A stretch of DNA of 64,000 bases from Reyranella massiliensis 521 (GCF_000312425.1 NZ_HE997181.1:3471235-3535234); one strand, 5' to 3'. Positions 26,695 to 35,545 are shown, counted from the first letter of the stretch. The notes: generated from the letters alone by a model not told the origin. Numbers and translations are program-made.

Positions 26695-26949
26695 ATGATC
26701 AACGCTCTTCTGCGGGCCGCGGCCACTTTCTCTGCGGCCCGCTCTCTGCGTGCGGCTGCCGACCAGGCGATCAACCGCGTGCTGCTGGCGCTGGGCATCG
26801 GCGCGGCGCTGGCGGTGAGTAGCGCCTGCTTCACGTTCGCGGCCTACGTCGTGCTCGAACGCCATCTCGATGCCGCGAGCGCGCTGGCCATCGTCGGCGG
26901 CGTGTGGGGCGTGGCGGCCGCTGCCGGTTTCATCACCCTGCGTCGTTGA
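26695..26949 (+). CDS. Small two-helix membrane protein (holin-superfamily-like)
   Basis: This 84-residue protein has two hydrophobic segments (about residues 28-52 and 60-80) and short charged ends. It follows a DUF883 gene, as small holin-superfamily or YqjE-like membrane proteins often do in proteobacteria. No lysis genes are adjacent, so a phage role is unlikely. It is probably an envelope stress accessory protein. Function is not established. Confidence 0.7.
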   Translation: MINALLRAAATFSAARSLRAAADQAINRVLLALGIGAALAVSSACFTFAAYVVLERHLDAASALAIVGGVWGVAAAAGFITLRR

Positions 26950-27061
26950 AACTCCGCCAATCGACACGCATCCTGGCGGAACACGTCCTTTCCGAAAATC
27001 CATTCCTCCCTGCGGGACCGGACGTTTGCCGAAACCGCGTCGCCGCCCCTAGGTTCGGCGC

Positions 27062-28117
27062 ATGTCGACCTACGCCAATACCGTTCCCGTCATGGAGCGC
27101 CATCGCTTCGATATCGCTTCGCTCGATCGCTATTTCACGGCTCATCTCGACGGCTATCGCGGCGGTCTGGACGTCCGGCAGTTCGACTCAGGCCATTCCA
27201 ATCCGACCTTCTTCGTCTCGGCCGAGATATCGACGGGCAAGCGGCAGGACTTCGTGCTGCGCAAGAAACCGCCGGGCAAGCTCGTAGCCTCGGCGCACCA
27301 GGTCGATCGCGAATATCGCGTGATCTCGGCGCTTGCCGGTACCGACGTCCCGGTGGCGCGCGCCCGGCTGCTCTGCACCGACGACTCAGTCATCGGTCAG
27401 ATGTTCTACGTCATGGATGCCGTCGAAGGCCGCATCCTCATCGATCCCTCGATGCCCGGCCAGACTCCCGCCGACCGCGCAGCCATCTTCGACTCGATGA
27501 ACGACGTGCTCGCCCGCCTGCACAAGGTCGATCCGGCGAAGGTCGGCCTCGGCGATTATGGTCGCAGCGGCCAGTACATCGCCCGCCAGGTCGGACGCTG
27601 GAGCAAGCAGTACGCCGAGCTCAAGACCGAGGATATCCCGGCGATGGACAAGCTCTCGGCCTGGTTGCCCGAGAACATTCCCGACGACGGCGACCCCACC
27701 GGCATCGTCCATGGCGACTATCGGCTGGGCAATCTCATCGTCCATCCCGCCGAGCCGCGCATCGTCGCCGTGCTCGACTGGGAGCTGTCGACGCTCGGCC
27801 ACCCGCTTTGCGACATCGCCTACAACTGTCTCGGCTATCACCTGAAGGAGCCGCCGCACGGCTACGCCACGGTTGATTTCGCCAAGCTCGGCCTGCCGAC
27901 GGAAGAAGAGTACGTCGCCGCCTATTGCCGGCGCACGGGCCGCGCCTCGATCCCGCACTGGAACTACTACCTCGCTTTCTCGCTGTTTCGGCTCGCAGCG
28001 ATTGCCCAGGGCGTCTACCGCCGCGGGCTGGGCGGCAATGCCGCAAATCCCGAATCGATCAAGATGGGCAAGGCGGCACGCGAGCGTGCCGAACTCGCCT
28101 GGAGCCTCGTGTCCTAG
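27062..28117 (+). CDS. ACAD10/11-type phosphotransferase
   Basis: This 351-residue APH-fold kinase has an intact catalytic loop VHGDYRLGNLIVHP and metal motif AVLDWELSTLGHPLCDIAY. The N-terminal lobe carries LDVRQFDSGHSNPTFFV and FVLRKKPPGKLVASAH, the block shared with the kinase domain of ACAD10 and ACAD11, which phosphorylate 4-hydroxyacyl-CoA. A role in hydroxy fatty acid or lactone degradation is therefore plausible. The Bug receptor gene starts 12 nt after its stop, suggesting one transcript. Confidence 0.9.
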   Translation: MSTYANTVPVMERHRFDIASLDRYFTAHLDGYRGGLDVRQFDSGHSNPTFFVSAEISTGKRQDFVLRKKPPGKLVASAHQVDREYRVISALAGTDVPVARARLLCTDDSVIGQMFYVMDAVEGRILIDPSMPGQTPADRAAIFDSMNDVLARLHKVDPAKVGLGDYGRSGQYIARQVGRWSKQYAELKTEDIPAMDKLSAWLPENIPDDGDPTGIVHGDYRLGNLIVHPAEPRIVAVLDWELSTLGHPLCDIAYNCLGYHLKEPPHGYATVDFAKLGLPTEEEYVAAYCRRTGRASIPHWNYYLAFSLFRLAAIAQGVYRRGLGGNAANPESIKMGKAARERAELAWSLVS

Positions 28118-28129
28118 GAGTAAACGCAC

Positions 28130-29122
28130 ATGACCAAGAGACTGATTACCCGCCGCACTTCGCTGTGGCTGGCCGGCGCCGCCGCAGCAGCCCCGCTCGC
28201 CTCGGTGCGTGCACAGCAAACCGGCCTGCCCGACAAGCCGCTCAAGATCCTGGTCGGCTTTCCGGCCGGCGGCGGCACCGACGTGATGGCGCGCTTCCTG
28301 GCCGAGCCCCTGAAGCAGCGTACCGGCCGCAATGTCCTGATCGAAAACAAGGCGGGAGCTTCCGGCACGATCGCCATCGAGACTCTGAAGAACTCTCCAC
28401 CCGACGGCACGACGATCGCCTATGTGCCGAGCGCCACGATCATCCAGAAGATCACCATGCCGGGCGTTACCTGGGATCCCGTGACCGACCTCGCGCCGGT
28501 CGCCCAGGCGGGCACGGTGCAGACGGCGTTCTGTGTCTCGCCGACCATCGGCGCAAACAATCTCAAGGAGTATATCGCCTGGCTGAAGAAGAACCCCGAC
28601 CGGCACAGTTTCGGCACGACGGCACTGGGTTCTTCGACGCATTTCTTCGGCGTAATGGCGGGCAGGGAAATCGGCATCCCGCTCGAGCCGGTGCCCTATC
28701 GCGGCGCGGCGCCGCTGGTTGCCGATCTGCAGGGTGGCCATATCGCGGCCGGCTGCGGCGGCATCACCGACTTCCTGGAGCATCACCGTGCCGGCAAGGT
28801 GAAGGTGATCTTCACTTCAGGCGTGAAGCCCACGACGTCGGCGCCGGACATCCCCACCATCAGCCAGCTCGGCTATCCGCAGCTCGCATCGCTCGGCTGG
28901 TACGTTTTCTTTGCTCCCGCCAAGACGCCCAAGCCGTTGCTCGATGCCTGGGGCAAGGAGCTGAACGCAGTGCTGGCCCAGCCCGAAGTACAGAAGAAGC
29001 TCGTCGAACTGGGCCTCGACGTGGAACCGGCAACTCCGGCAGAATTCACCGCGCGCCTGGTGAAGGACCTCGGCGACTGGAAGAGGACCGTCGACTCGAT
29101 CGGCTACAAGCCACAGGGTTGA
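28130..29122 (+). CDS. Tripartite tricarboxylate transporter receptor (Bug family)
   Basis: This 330-residue periplasmic receptor has a Tat-like signal (KRLITRRTSLWLAGAAAAAP, cut near VRA) and then LPDKPLKILVGFPAGGGTDVMARF and LIENKAGASGTIAIETL, as expected for Bug proteins. The signal peptide and mature start resemble those of the receptor at 24.1 kb, suggesting relatedness by duplication. It lies between the ACAD10/11-type kinase and an alpha/beta hydrolase, so its ligand may be the hydrolase or kinase substrate. Confidence 0.92.
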   Translation: MTKRLITRRTSLWLAGAAAAAPLASVRAQQTGLPDKPLKILVGFPAGGGTDVMARFLAEPLKQRTGRNVLIENKAGASGTIAIETLKNSPPDGTTIAYVPSATIIQKITMPGVTWDPVTDLAPVAQAGTVQTAFCVSPTIGANNLKEYIAWLKKNPDRHSFGTTALGSSTHFFGVMAGREIGIPLEPVPYRGAAPLVADLQGGHIAAGCGGITDFLEHHRAGKVKVIFTSGVKPTTSAPDIPTISQLGYPQLASLGWYVFFAPAKTPKPLLDAWGKELNAVLAQPEVQKKLVELGLDVEPATPAEFTARLVKDLGDWKRTVDSIGYKPQG

Positions 29123-29141
29123 CCCCCAAGGGGAGAGTTGG

Positions 29142-29888
29142 ATGCCGATACTGAAGAGGCCCGATGCCGAGATCTATTACGAGGTCCACGGCACGGGCTT
29201 CCCGCTGCTGCTCTACGCTCCGGGCGGGCTGAAGTCTCAGCTCGGCCTCTGGAAGGAGAGCCCGGCAAATCCCGGCCAGCCGGCTGCCTGGATGAATCCC
29301 ATGCAGGCGCTCTCCGACCGCTTCACCGTGATCGGCATGGACCAGCGCAATGCCGGAAAGTCCGTGGCCGACGTGAAAGCCGACCATGGCTGGCACACCT
29401 TCGCCGCCGACCATATTGCGCTGATGGACCATCTCGGTTTCGGGAAGTTCCATGTCATGGGCGGCTGCATCGGCGGCAGCTACTGCTTCGAGGCGATCGA
29501 GCAGGCGCCCGATCGCGTGGCGGCGGCCGTGTTGCAGAATCCCATCGGCCTGCACGAGAACCGCGACACCTGGGACGCCGCCGTGAAGGGCTATGGCGAG
29601 ACGGTGCGGGCGCGCGATCCCGGCATTTCCCAGGCCACCCTCGACTCCTTCGGCCACAACATGTTCGGCGGCGACTTCGTCTTCTCCGTCACGCGCGACT
29701 TCGTGAAGAACTGCAAGACGCCCCTCCTGCTTCAACCCGGCACCGACAAGCCGCATCCGGCCAAGACCAGCGACGAGATCGCCGCACTGGCTCCCAACAT
29801 CGAGGTGCAGAAGGACTGGCGCGGGCCGACCTATCTGCAGAAGTCGATCCATCGGGTTCGCTCCTTCCTGGAGAGGAACACGCCATGA
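29142..29888 (+). CDS. Alpha/beta hydrolase with Cys nucleophile
   Basis: This 248-residue alpha/beta hydrolase has the oxyanion segment LLLYAPGGLKSQ and the strand FTVIGMDQRNAGKS. The nucleophile elbow reads G-G-C109-I-G, so the nucleophile is Cys instead of Ser, as in dienelactone hydrolases. The His of the triad is probably the one in TDKPHPAKTSDE. It sits 19 nt after the Bug receptor gene and its TGA overlaps the next ATG (ATGA). A role in hydrolysing a lactone or ester imported by the receptor is inference. Confidence 0.85.
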   Translation: MPILKRPDAEIYYEVHGTGFPLLLYAPGGLKSQLGLWKESPANPGQPAAWMNPMQALSDRFTVIGMDQRNAGKSVADVKADHGWHTFAADHIALMDHLGFGKFHVMGGCIGGSYCFEAIEQAPDRVAAAVLQNPIGLHENRDTWDAAVKGYGETVRARDPGISQATLDSFGHNMFGGDFVFSVTRDFVKNCKTPLLLQPGTDKPHPAKTSDEIAALAPNIEVQKDWRGPTYLQKSIHRVRSFLERNTP

Positions 29889-30250
29889 TCAGGAAGGTAG
29901 CGGTCCTCGTGGCGTCCCTGCTCGCGATGAGCGCGGCCGCCGAGGCTCAGGAAGTGTGGGGCGCCGTCGCCAGCGACGGCCAGAGAAATTTCGGCGTCGC
30001 GGTCGGCATGGCGACACGCGAGGCCGCCGAGATCTCGGCCCGTGCCGAATGCGGCGGCGGTCCGACCTGCGCCATCCGTCTCGCCGCGCCTGCCCGCTGC
30101 GTGTCGTACGCCCACAGCGGCAACGGCGAGGCCTCGGGCTACGGGGCCGGACCGACCAAGGAAGCGGCGGAGCAGTCCGCCTGGAACGAATGCAACGCCC
30201 GCGTGGTCGCCGATTCCTGCACCATTCGCAGCGGTCGCTGCTTCGACTGA
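29885..30250 (+). CDS. DUF4189-family secreted protein
   Basis: This 121-residue protein has a signal peptide (MIRKVAVLVASLLAMSAAAEA). A mature domain follows with the DUF4189 pattern: WGAVASDG, the repeat-like GMATREAAEISARAECGGG and GPTKEAAEQSAWNECNAR, and several paired Cys residues. It is probably disulphide-bonded in the periplasm. The start overlaps the hydrolase stop. Function unknown; some relatives are found near secretion systems, but nothing here supports that. Confidence 0.75.
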   Translation: MIRKVAVLVASLLAMSAAAEAQEVWGAVASDGQRNFGVAVGMATREAAEISARAECGGGPTCAIRLAAPARCVSYAHSGNGEASGYGAGPTKEAAEQSAWNECNARVVADSCTIRSGRCFD

Positions 30251-30260
30251 CGCCTGTTCG

Positions 30261-30635
30261 CTAGAGCGGCAACTTCGATTCCAGCAACCACCTGCGGGCC
30301 TCGTGGATGCTGCGGAAGACCTCGACCGGCCGTTCGTCGGAGGTCATCGACATGAAGAGTCGCGCCAGCTCGCCGCGCTTGTGATCGGCGACAATGGCGA
30401 GCGGCCCGCGCGGCCTCAGGACCGGCGTCGTGCGAAGCCGTTCGGCAATCGCCGACAACTCGTCCTTCCCGATGCTTGACGTCGCCGAGGTGATGTCGAT
30501 GATCTTGCGGTAATGCAGGACACCGGCAGAAATCATCTCCTGCACGAAGCCCACGAGGTCGGTGGCGGAGATATCGCCGCGTGCGACCCCCACGACGATC
30601 CGATCGGGCGCAAATATGTCGAGCTTGAACGGCAT
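30261..30635 (-). CDS. STAS/SpoIIAA-like protein, copy 1
   Basis: This is a 124-residue soluble protein starting MPFKLDIFAPDRIVVGVARGDISATDL, with the central strand YRKIIDITSATSSIG and a C-terminal helix VFRSIHEARRWL. The layout resembles SpoIIAA/STAS-type folds found widely in soil alphaproteobacteria without a known role. An alternative ATG lies three codons upstream. It is a paralogue of the gene at 30741 on the same strand. No kinase or anti-sigma partner is visible. Confidence 0.7.
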   Translation of the reverse strand: MPFKLDIFAPDRIVVGVARGDISATDLVGFVQEMISAGVLHYRKIIDITSATSSIGKDELSAIAERLRTTPVLRPRGPLAIVADHKRGELARLFMSMTSDERPVEVFRSIHEARRWLLESKLPL

Positions 30636-30740
30636 GACCCGCAACTTGATGCCAGCGAAGGATCTCGATCCCTACGCTACATCGGCGCTGCTGGATCGTG
30701 CGACGACTTACCGTTGCAGTACCGGCGCAATTAGGTCGCC

Positions 30741-31121
30741 CTAGAGAGCTCCCACCGATTGCTGCTCCAGCCACTTCCGCGCCTCGTGCAGGCTGTGGAA
30801 TACCTTCACGGGCCGCTCGCCTTCCGTCAGCGCGGCGAACTTCACGGCGTTGTCGGCCGCTCTCCCGGGGCCGACCAAGAAGGCAACCGGACCTCGCGAT
30901 GCCGCGTTGGGCTGGGATCGCATGAAAACGGCGGTTCTTTCGACATCTTCGTCGCTCATCGGCGACGACGGTGAGGAAATGTCGATGAGCTTGCGGTAGT
31001 GCATTGCACCGCTCGTCAACATCTGGCCTATCGCCTCGGAGATATCCTCGCCGGTAACCTCGCCACGGACCACAATGATAGCCAGGCGGGCGGGGTGGAA
31101 GAAATCGATGTGGATAGGCAT
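30741..31121 (-). CDS. STAS/SpoIIAA-like protein, copy 2
   Basis: This 126-residue protein aligns along its whole length with the downstream copy: MPIHIDFFHPARLAIIVVRGEVTGEDI, HYRKLIDISSPSSPM, RGPVAFLVGPGRAAD and VFHSLHEARKWL. The shared pattern is (D)-(F/A)-x-P-x-R-(L/I) at the start, HYRK-(I/L)-IDI in the middle and EAR-(R/K)-WL at the end. The gap between the copies is about 105 bp. A tandem duplication is the simplest explanation. Confidence 0.7.
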   Translation of the reverse strand: MPIHIDFFHPARLAIIVVRGEVTGEDISEAIGQMLTSGAMHYRKLIDISSPSSPMSDEDVERTAVFMRSQPNAASRGPVAFLVGPGRAADNAVKFAALTEGERPVKVFHSLHEARKWLEQQSVGAL

Positions 31122-31208
31122 AGGGGCGTTCGTTCGTCTGCCTACATTCTACCGCAGCCCTGCGCAAGGATTGGTCGCCGTCGGACCGCGTGAACCTGGA
31201 GATTGTCA

Positions 31209-32015
31209 GTGGAAAAGGTCGCCATCGTCGTCGTCATCACCCTCGCGGTGGCCCTCATCGTCCATTTGTTCGGTCGCGCCCGGCCGGCAGCGCAACAACT
31301 CAAGCGCACCACGATTGCGGCCATCGCAGCGGCCATCGCCGGCAGTGTAACCGTCTATGGTCTGGAGTACCTGACCGGCAGCGATACCGAGCTGGTCGAC
31401 CAGGCAGTCAGCGAGGCCCGCGCCCTGCCGCTGGTCGGACTGGTGCTGGACGACGTGCCGGGTGCCGAGGCCCGGCTGCGCAAGTCGTTGAGCGAGGAGC
31501 TGCGCAGCCCGACGACCCAGGGGCCACCGCGGCCGCTAGCCTTGATGACCGAACTGCGCGCCACCCAGATCGTTCCCGCGCTCAAGGCCACCGATGCCGC
31601 CGATGCCCAGGCCGTCCTGACGGCGCGGCTGGCGCTGATGAGCCACCTCAAGAGCGTCGACCCGACCACCTGCCGAGAACTTGTCCTGATCGGCATCCAG
31701 CGCGGCGAGAAGCTCGACGCCACCGCGCAGAAGCTGATGCGCGACATGCTCACGGCCATGGAGAAGGCCTATCGTGCCGGCCGTGCCGCACTCAAGGCGA
31801 GCACTACCCCGCCGCCGGCCCTCGGCGATGCCGATGTCACCGCCGTGCTCGGCGAGGCCGGACTGACGCCGGCCGACTTCGAGAAGCTGCGCACCCTGCA
31901 ACGCCTCTCCAACGAGGAGGCGTGCGATCTTGGCATCAAGCTCAACGAGGCGCCGGGCAAGCTGCCGGCCGATAAGGCAGGCTCGCTGGCGCGCTACCTG
32001 GCCGCCGCGCAGTAA
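31209..32015 (+). CDS. Membrane-anchored hypothetical protein
   Basis: This protein of about 268 residues has two N-terminal hydrophobic segments (VAIVVVITLAVALIVHLFG and TIAAIAAAIAGSVTVYGL). A long soluble helical part with no recognised family follows. GTG 31209 is preferred because GGAG lies 7 nt upstream; TTG 31203 is also in frame. Its stop codon lies inside a hairpin shared with the convergent molybdenum hydroxylase gene. The soluble part contains a Cys (TTCRELVLIG) but no known motif. Function unknown. Confidence 0.65.
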   Translation: MEKVAIVVVITLAVALIVHLFGRARPAAQQLKRTTIAAIAAAIAGSVTVYGLEYLTGSDTELVDQAVSEARALPLVGLVLDDVPGAEARLRKSLSEELRSPTTQGPPRPLALMTELRATQIVPALKATDAADAQAVLTARLALMSHLKSVDPTTCRELVLIGIQRGEKLDATAQKLMRDMLTAMEKAYRAGRAALKASTTPPPALGDADVTAVLGEAGLTPADFEKLRTLQRLSNEEACDLGIKLNEAPGKLPADKAGSLARYLAAAQ

Positions 32016-32031
32016 CCGTAACGGGGTTACT
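32011..32031. terminator. Hairpin between convergent genes
   Basis: AGTAACC and GGTTACT form a 7-bp stem with a 7-nt loop. It includes the stop of the membrane protein gene and lies just before the stop of the convergent molybdenum hydroxylase. No T-run is present, so it is only a possible bidirectional terminator. Confidence 0.4.
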
Positions 32032-32038
32032 TCGACGG

Positions 32039-34360
32039 CTACGGACCGGCTTTCGCCGCCTGCAGTGCCTGCCAGACTCGCGACGGCGTCGCCGGCATAT
32101 CGAGGCTCTGCACGCCAGCCGGACGCAACGCATCGAGGACAGCCGCCATCACTGTCTGCGGCGCGCCGATGCATCCTGCCTGGCCCGAGCCTTTCACGCC
32201 CAGCGGATTGGCAGCGGTCGGCCGCTCGATCAGGGCGATGTCGAACGACGGCAGGTCGTCGGCGCGCGGTAGGGCATAATCCATCAACGAGCCGCTCAGC
32301 AGCTGGCCGGACTGCGGGTCGTAGACCGTGTGTTCCAGCAGGGCCTGGCCGATGCCCTGCGCCACCCCGCCCTGCACCTGGCCTTCGGTCAGCATCGGAT
32401 TGATAAGCCGGCCGTAATCGTCGATCGCCGTATAGTCGACCAGCCGGATGGTGCCGGTCTCGGGATCGACTTCGACCTCCGCGACGTGGCAACCGCTGGG
32501 AAAGGTGAAGACGTCAGTGATGTTCAGCACATGCTCGCCGAGGCCGCTTCCCGGAACCATCCCGTCCGGCAGGTTGGCCGGATCGCCGGCACTCTGCGCC
32601 AGTGCGGCGAGATCGATCGCGCGGTCGCTGCCGCGGACGGTGAAGCGTCCCTCCTTGTAGTCGAGCTCGCCGGTCGTCGCCTGCAATAGATGCGCGGCGA
32701 GCTGGCGGGCTTTCGCGAGGGCTGCTTCCATCGCCTTGACCAGCGCCGCGCCGCCCATATGCATCGACCGCGCGCCGCCATGGCCGGCGCCGCTGCGCAC
32801 CGCCCGCGTATCGGCCTGCACGTAGCGGAACGCCGCGATCGGCAGCCCGAGATGCCGGGCGGCGATCTGGGCGAAGGCCGTCTCGTGCCCCTGTCCGTTC
32901 GATTCGGTGCCGACTGCGATCGTCACCGTGCCATCGCTTGCAAAGCGCACCTCCGCACCCTCGTTGGGCGCGCCGCGCGATGTTTCGAGGAAGCAGGCGA
33001 CCCCAATGCCGCGCAGGAGACCTTTCTCCTTCGATGCCTGTCGCCGCGCCTCGAAGCCTGCCGCATCCGCGCGCCGGATGGCGGCGTCGAGATTGTCGGC
33101 AAAGCCTCCGGAATCGATGGCCATGCCCATGGCCGTGCGATGCGGGAAGGCGGCGATCAGGTTCTGCCGTCGCAGGTCGGCAGGATCGCGTCCGAGTGCA
33201 CGCGCCGCCGCCTCGATGGCGCGCTCGACGATGTAGTTGGCTTCGGGCTTGCCGGCGCCGCGATAGGCGTCAACCGGCACGGTGTTGGTGAGCGCGCCGC
33301 GGATGTCGACGGCGATGGCCGGGATATCGTAGACGCCGCCCTGCGCCGTCGAGGCCGCGACGACGGAGGCGCCGGGCCCGTTACCCGAGAGATAGGCGCC
33401 GAGATTGGCCACCATCGCCACGTCCAGCGCGAGGAACCGGCCGGCTGCGTCCAGCGCGAGCTTCGCGCGAGCTGCGATGTCGCGGCCTTGCGCGCCCGTC
33501 ACGAACTCCTCGGCACGGTCGGCCACCCAGCGCACCGGCCGGCCCAGGCGACGCGCCGCCCAGAGCAGCAACACCCACTCGGGATAGAGGAAGTTCTTCA
33601 TCCCGAAGCCGCCGCCGACGTCCGGCGCGTGGAGGTGAATACGATCCAGCGGCACCTTGAACACGAATTCGGCGAGCTGACGGCGGATGCCATGCACCCC
33701 CTGCCCCGTGAGTTCGAGGTCCATGACGTCGCTGGCGGCGTCGTAGCGGGCAATGCCGGCACGCGGCTCCAGCGGCACCACCACGACGCGGTTGTTCATC
33801 ACCTCGACCTCGACGATATGCGCGGCCCCCTCGAGAGCACGCTGCACGGCGTCGTGGTCGCCGCGCTGCACATGATAGGCGAGATTGCCCGGCGCCTCCT
33901 CCCACAGTGCGGGCGCGCCGGCCGCGAGGGCCGCGCTGCCATCGACGACGGACGGCAGCGGCTCGTAGTCGACCTCGATCAACTCCGCGGCTTCGCGGGC
34001 GATGTCGGCATTGTCGGCGACGATGAAGGCCACCGGATCACCGACATGGCGTACGCGTCCCTCGGCCAGCGCCGGCCGCGGCGGCACGATCAGGGGCTTC
34101 ACGGCCGCCATGCAGGGCAGGTGCCCGAGGCCGTCGGCCGCAAGGTCGGCCGCCGTTGCAATCAAGTGCACGCCGGGCAGCGCGGCGGCTTGAACGGTGT
34201 CGATCCGGTGGATCAGGGCATGGGCATGCGGCGAGCGCAGCACATGTCCGGCCAGCGCCGTCGGCACGGCGATGTCCTCGAGGTAACGCCCGCGGCCCAG
34301 CAGGAAGCGCGCATCTTCGAGGCGGCGGATCGACCGCACATCCATATTCGTGTCTGGCAT
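32039..34360 (-). CDS. Molybdenum hydroxylase large subunit (xanthine dehydrogenase/CoxL family), Glu-to-Gln active site
   Basis: This 773-residue Mo-cofactor-binding subunit begins DVRSIRRLEDARFLLGRGRY. Cofactor segments are DVGGGFGMKNFLYPEW, DAYRGAGKPEANYIVERAIE, ESNGQGHETAFAQIAA and a late GVKGSGQAGCIGAP. In this family the last motif normally reads G-x-G-E, with the Glu acting as catalytic base; here residue 727 is Gln (codon 32180-32182). The FAD and 2Fe-2S subunits that normally accompany it are absent. The Rieske oxygenase gene ends 1 nt upstream, so the two are coupled. The substrate is unknown and activity is doubtful. Confidence 0.88.
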   Translation of the reverse strand: MPDTNMDVRSIRRLEDARFLLGRGRYLEDIAVPTALAGHVLRSPHAHALIHRIDTVQAAALPGVHLIATAADLAADGLGHLPCMAAVKPLIVPPRPALAEGRVRHVGDPVAFIVADNADIAREAAELIEVDYEPLPSVVDGSAALAAGAPALWEEAPGNLAYHVQRGDHDAVQRALEGAAHIVEVEVMNNRVVVVPLEPRAGIARYDAASDVMDLELTGQGVHGIRRQLAEFVFKVPLDRIHLHAPDVGGGFGMKNFLYPEWVLLLWAARRLGRPVRWVADRAEEFVTGAQGRDIAARAKLALDAAGRFLALDVAMVANLGAYLSGNGPGASVVAASTAQGGVYDIPAIAVDIRGALTNTVPVDAYRGAGKPEANYIVERAIEAAARALGRDPADLRRQNLIAAFPHRTAMGMAIDSGGFADNLDAAIRRADAAGFEARRQASKEKGLLRGIGVACFLETSRGAPNEGAEVRFASDGTVTIAVGTESNGQGHETAFAQIAARHLGLPIAAFRYVQADTRAVRSGAGHGGARSMHMGGAALVKAMEAALAKARQLAAHLLQATTGELDYKEGRFTVRGSDRAIDLAALAQSAGDPANLPDGMVPGSGLGEHVLNITDVFTFPSGCHVAEVEVDPETGTIRLVDYTAIDDYGRLINPMLTEGQVQGGVAQGIGQALLEHTVYDPQSGQLLSGSLMDYALPRADDLPSFDIALIERPTAANPLGVKGSGQAGCIGAPQTVMAAVLDALRPAGVQSLDMPATPSRVWQALQAAKAGP

Positions 34361-34361
34361 C

Positions 34362-35435
34362 TCAGGAAGCTTTCACCTGTCTGTCGGCCATCGGGCCCGG
34401 TTGTCCGTCTCGGTCGAGCAGGACCTGTACGAGTTTGCGGAATTGGGTCGGCCCGGCATCGAGACTGGTCGGCAGCATACGGCGCGACGGATCGAGATCG
34501 ATCAGCTTCTGCTGTGCCTCGATGATCGCCTTGTCCTCGCCGAACGCCGCCTCGACGATGGCGAACAGACGTCCCACCCGTTCGGCGTCGATATCGGCGC
34601 TGCGTGCACCGGCGGCATAGAAGTATCGCGCCATGCGGTCGCCGACCGGCGTCACTGCCTGGTCGTCGTAGCGCAGGAAGAGCGGCGCCTCGTCGGGTTC
34701 CTTGCGATTCAAGCGGTCGGCGGTGCCGATCGGATAGAAGGCGGTGCGCAACAGGAAGATCCCCGGGAACAGGAAATCGTAGCTGTTCCAAAGGTCGAGC
34801 ACCTCGCCCCAGCGGCGCATGAAGCCGCGCGACGGCTGGTTGCGCAGCCAGCGTTGCACGCGCAGGCCGCGCTCCAGCGGCTGAATGCGCGGCCGCTCGT
34901 CGGCCCATTGCGGCATGTCGAGGCCCAGCGTCTTCTCGTGCGCGAAGGTGAGATGTGAGAGGTCGAGCAGATTGTCGTCGATCAGGAGATAGTGCGCGGC
35001 ATAGTCCATCTGCCCGCTGCGCATGCAGTAGGCCGGATCGTCGAGCCGCACCGAGTCGGGGATCGACGCCGGATCGGCCTCGGCAGCGTCTCCCATCCAG
35101 ACCCAGATCCAGCCACCGCGCTCCTCGGCAGGATAGCGTCGCACGCAGGCCGACTGCGGGATCAGCTTCTGGCCGGGGATCTCGATGCAGCGTCCATCGG
35201 GCGCGAACTTCAGGCCGTGATACATGCAGCGCAGATCGTCCTGCTCCAGCCTGCCCATCGACAGCGGCGCGAAGCGGTGGCAGCAGCGATCCTCCAGCAC
35301 GACGACAGTGCCGTCGCCCTTGCGATAGAGCGCCAGCGGCTGCTCGATGATCGTGCGCGCCTCGATGCGGCCCGGTGCCAGATCGTGCGACCAGCCGGCG
35401 ACGTACCAGGCGTTGCGAACCCACTTTCCATCCAT
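34362..35435 (-). CDS. Rieske aromatic ring-hydroxylating oxygenase, VanA-like
   Basis: This 357-residue oxygenase component has a Rieske 2Fe-2S cluster bound by C51-x-H53 and C70-x-x-H73. Its mononuclear iron site is D158, H161 and H166 (NLLDLSHLTFAHE). The layout matches VanA-type O-demethylases and phenylpropionate-type monooxygenases. ATG 35435 begins MDGKWVRNAWYVAGWSHDL, a typical start. It is the first gene of a two-gene unit with the molybdenum hydroxylase subunit. The matching reductase is not in the window. Confidence 0.92.
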   Translation of the reverse strand: MDGKWVRNAWYVAGWSHDLAPGRIEARTIIEQPLALYRKGDGTVVVLEDRCCHRFAPLSMGRLEQDDLRCMYHGLKFAPDGRCIEIPGQKLIPQSACVRRYPAEERGGWIWVWMGDAAEADPASIPDSVRLDDPAYCMRSGQMDYAAHYLLIDDNLLDLSHLTFAHEKTLGLDMPQWADERPRIQPLERGLRVQRWLRNQPSRGFMRRWGEVLDLWNSYDFLFPGIFLLRTAFYPIGTADRLNRKEPDEAPLFLRYDDQAVTPVGDRMARYFYAAGARSADIDAERVGRLFAIVEAAFGEDKAIIEAQQKLIDLDPSRRMLPTSLDAGPTQFRKLVQVLLDRDGQPGPMADRQVKAS

Positions 35436-35545
35436 GGCGCGGCCCTCCCGGACCTGTCGTTGCCGCGAGCATACACCATTGACGGACCGCAGCGACGGGC
35501 GGACGCTCCGCCAACTCGACGCAATTCAGTCAATCGGAGCACGTC

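Noticed and set aside
26695..26949. Phage holin and thus a prophage remnant
   Set aside because: No lysin, tail or integrase genes nearby; it pairs with a DUF883 gene as in ordinary chromosomes.
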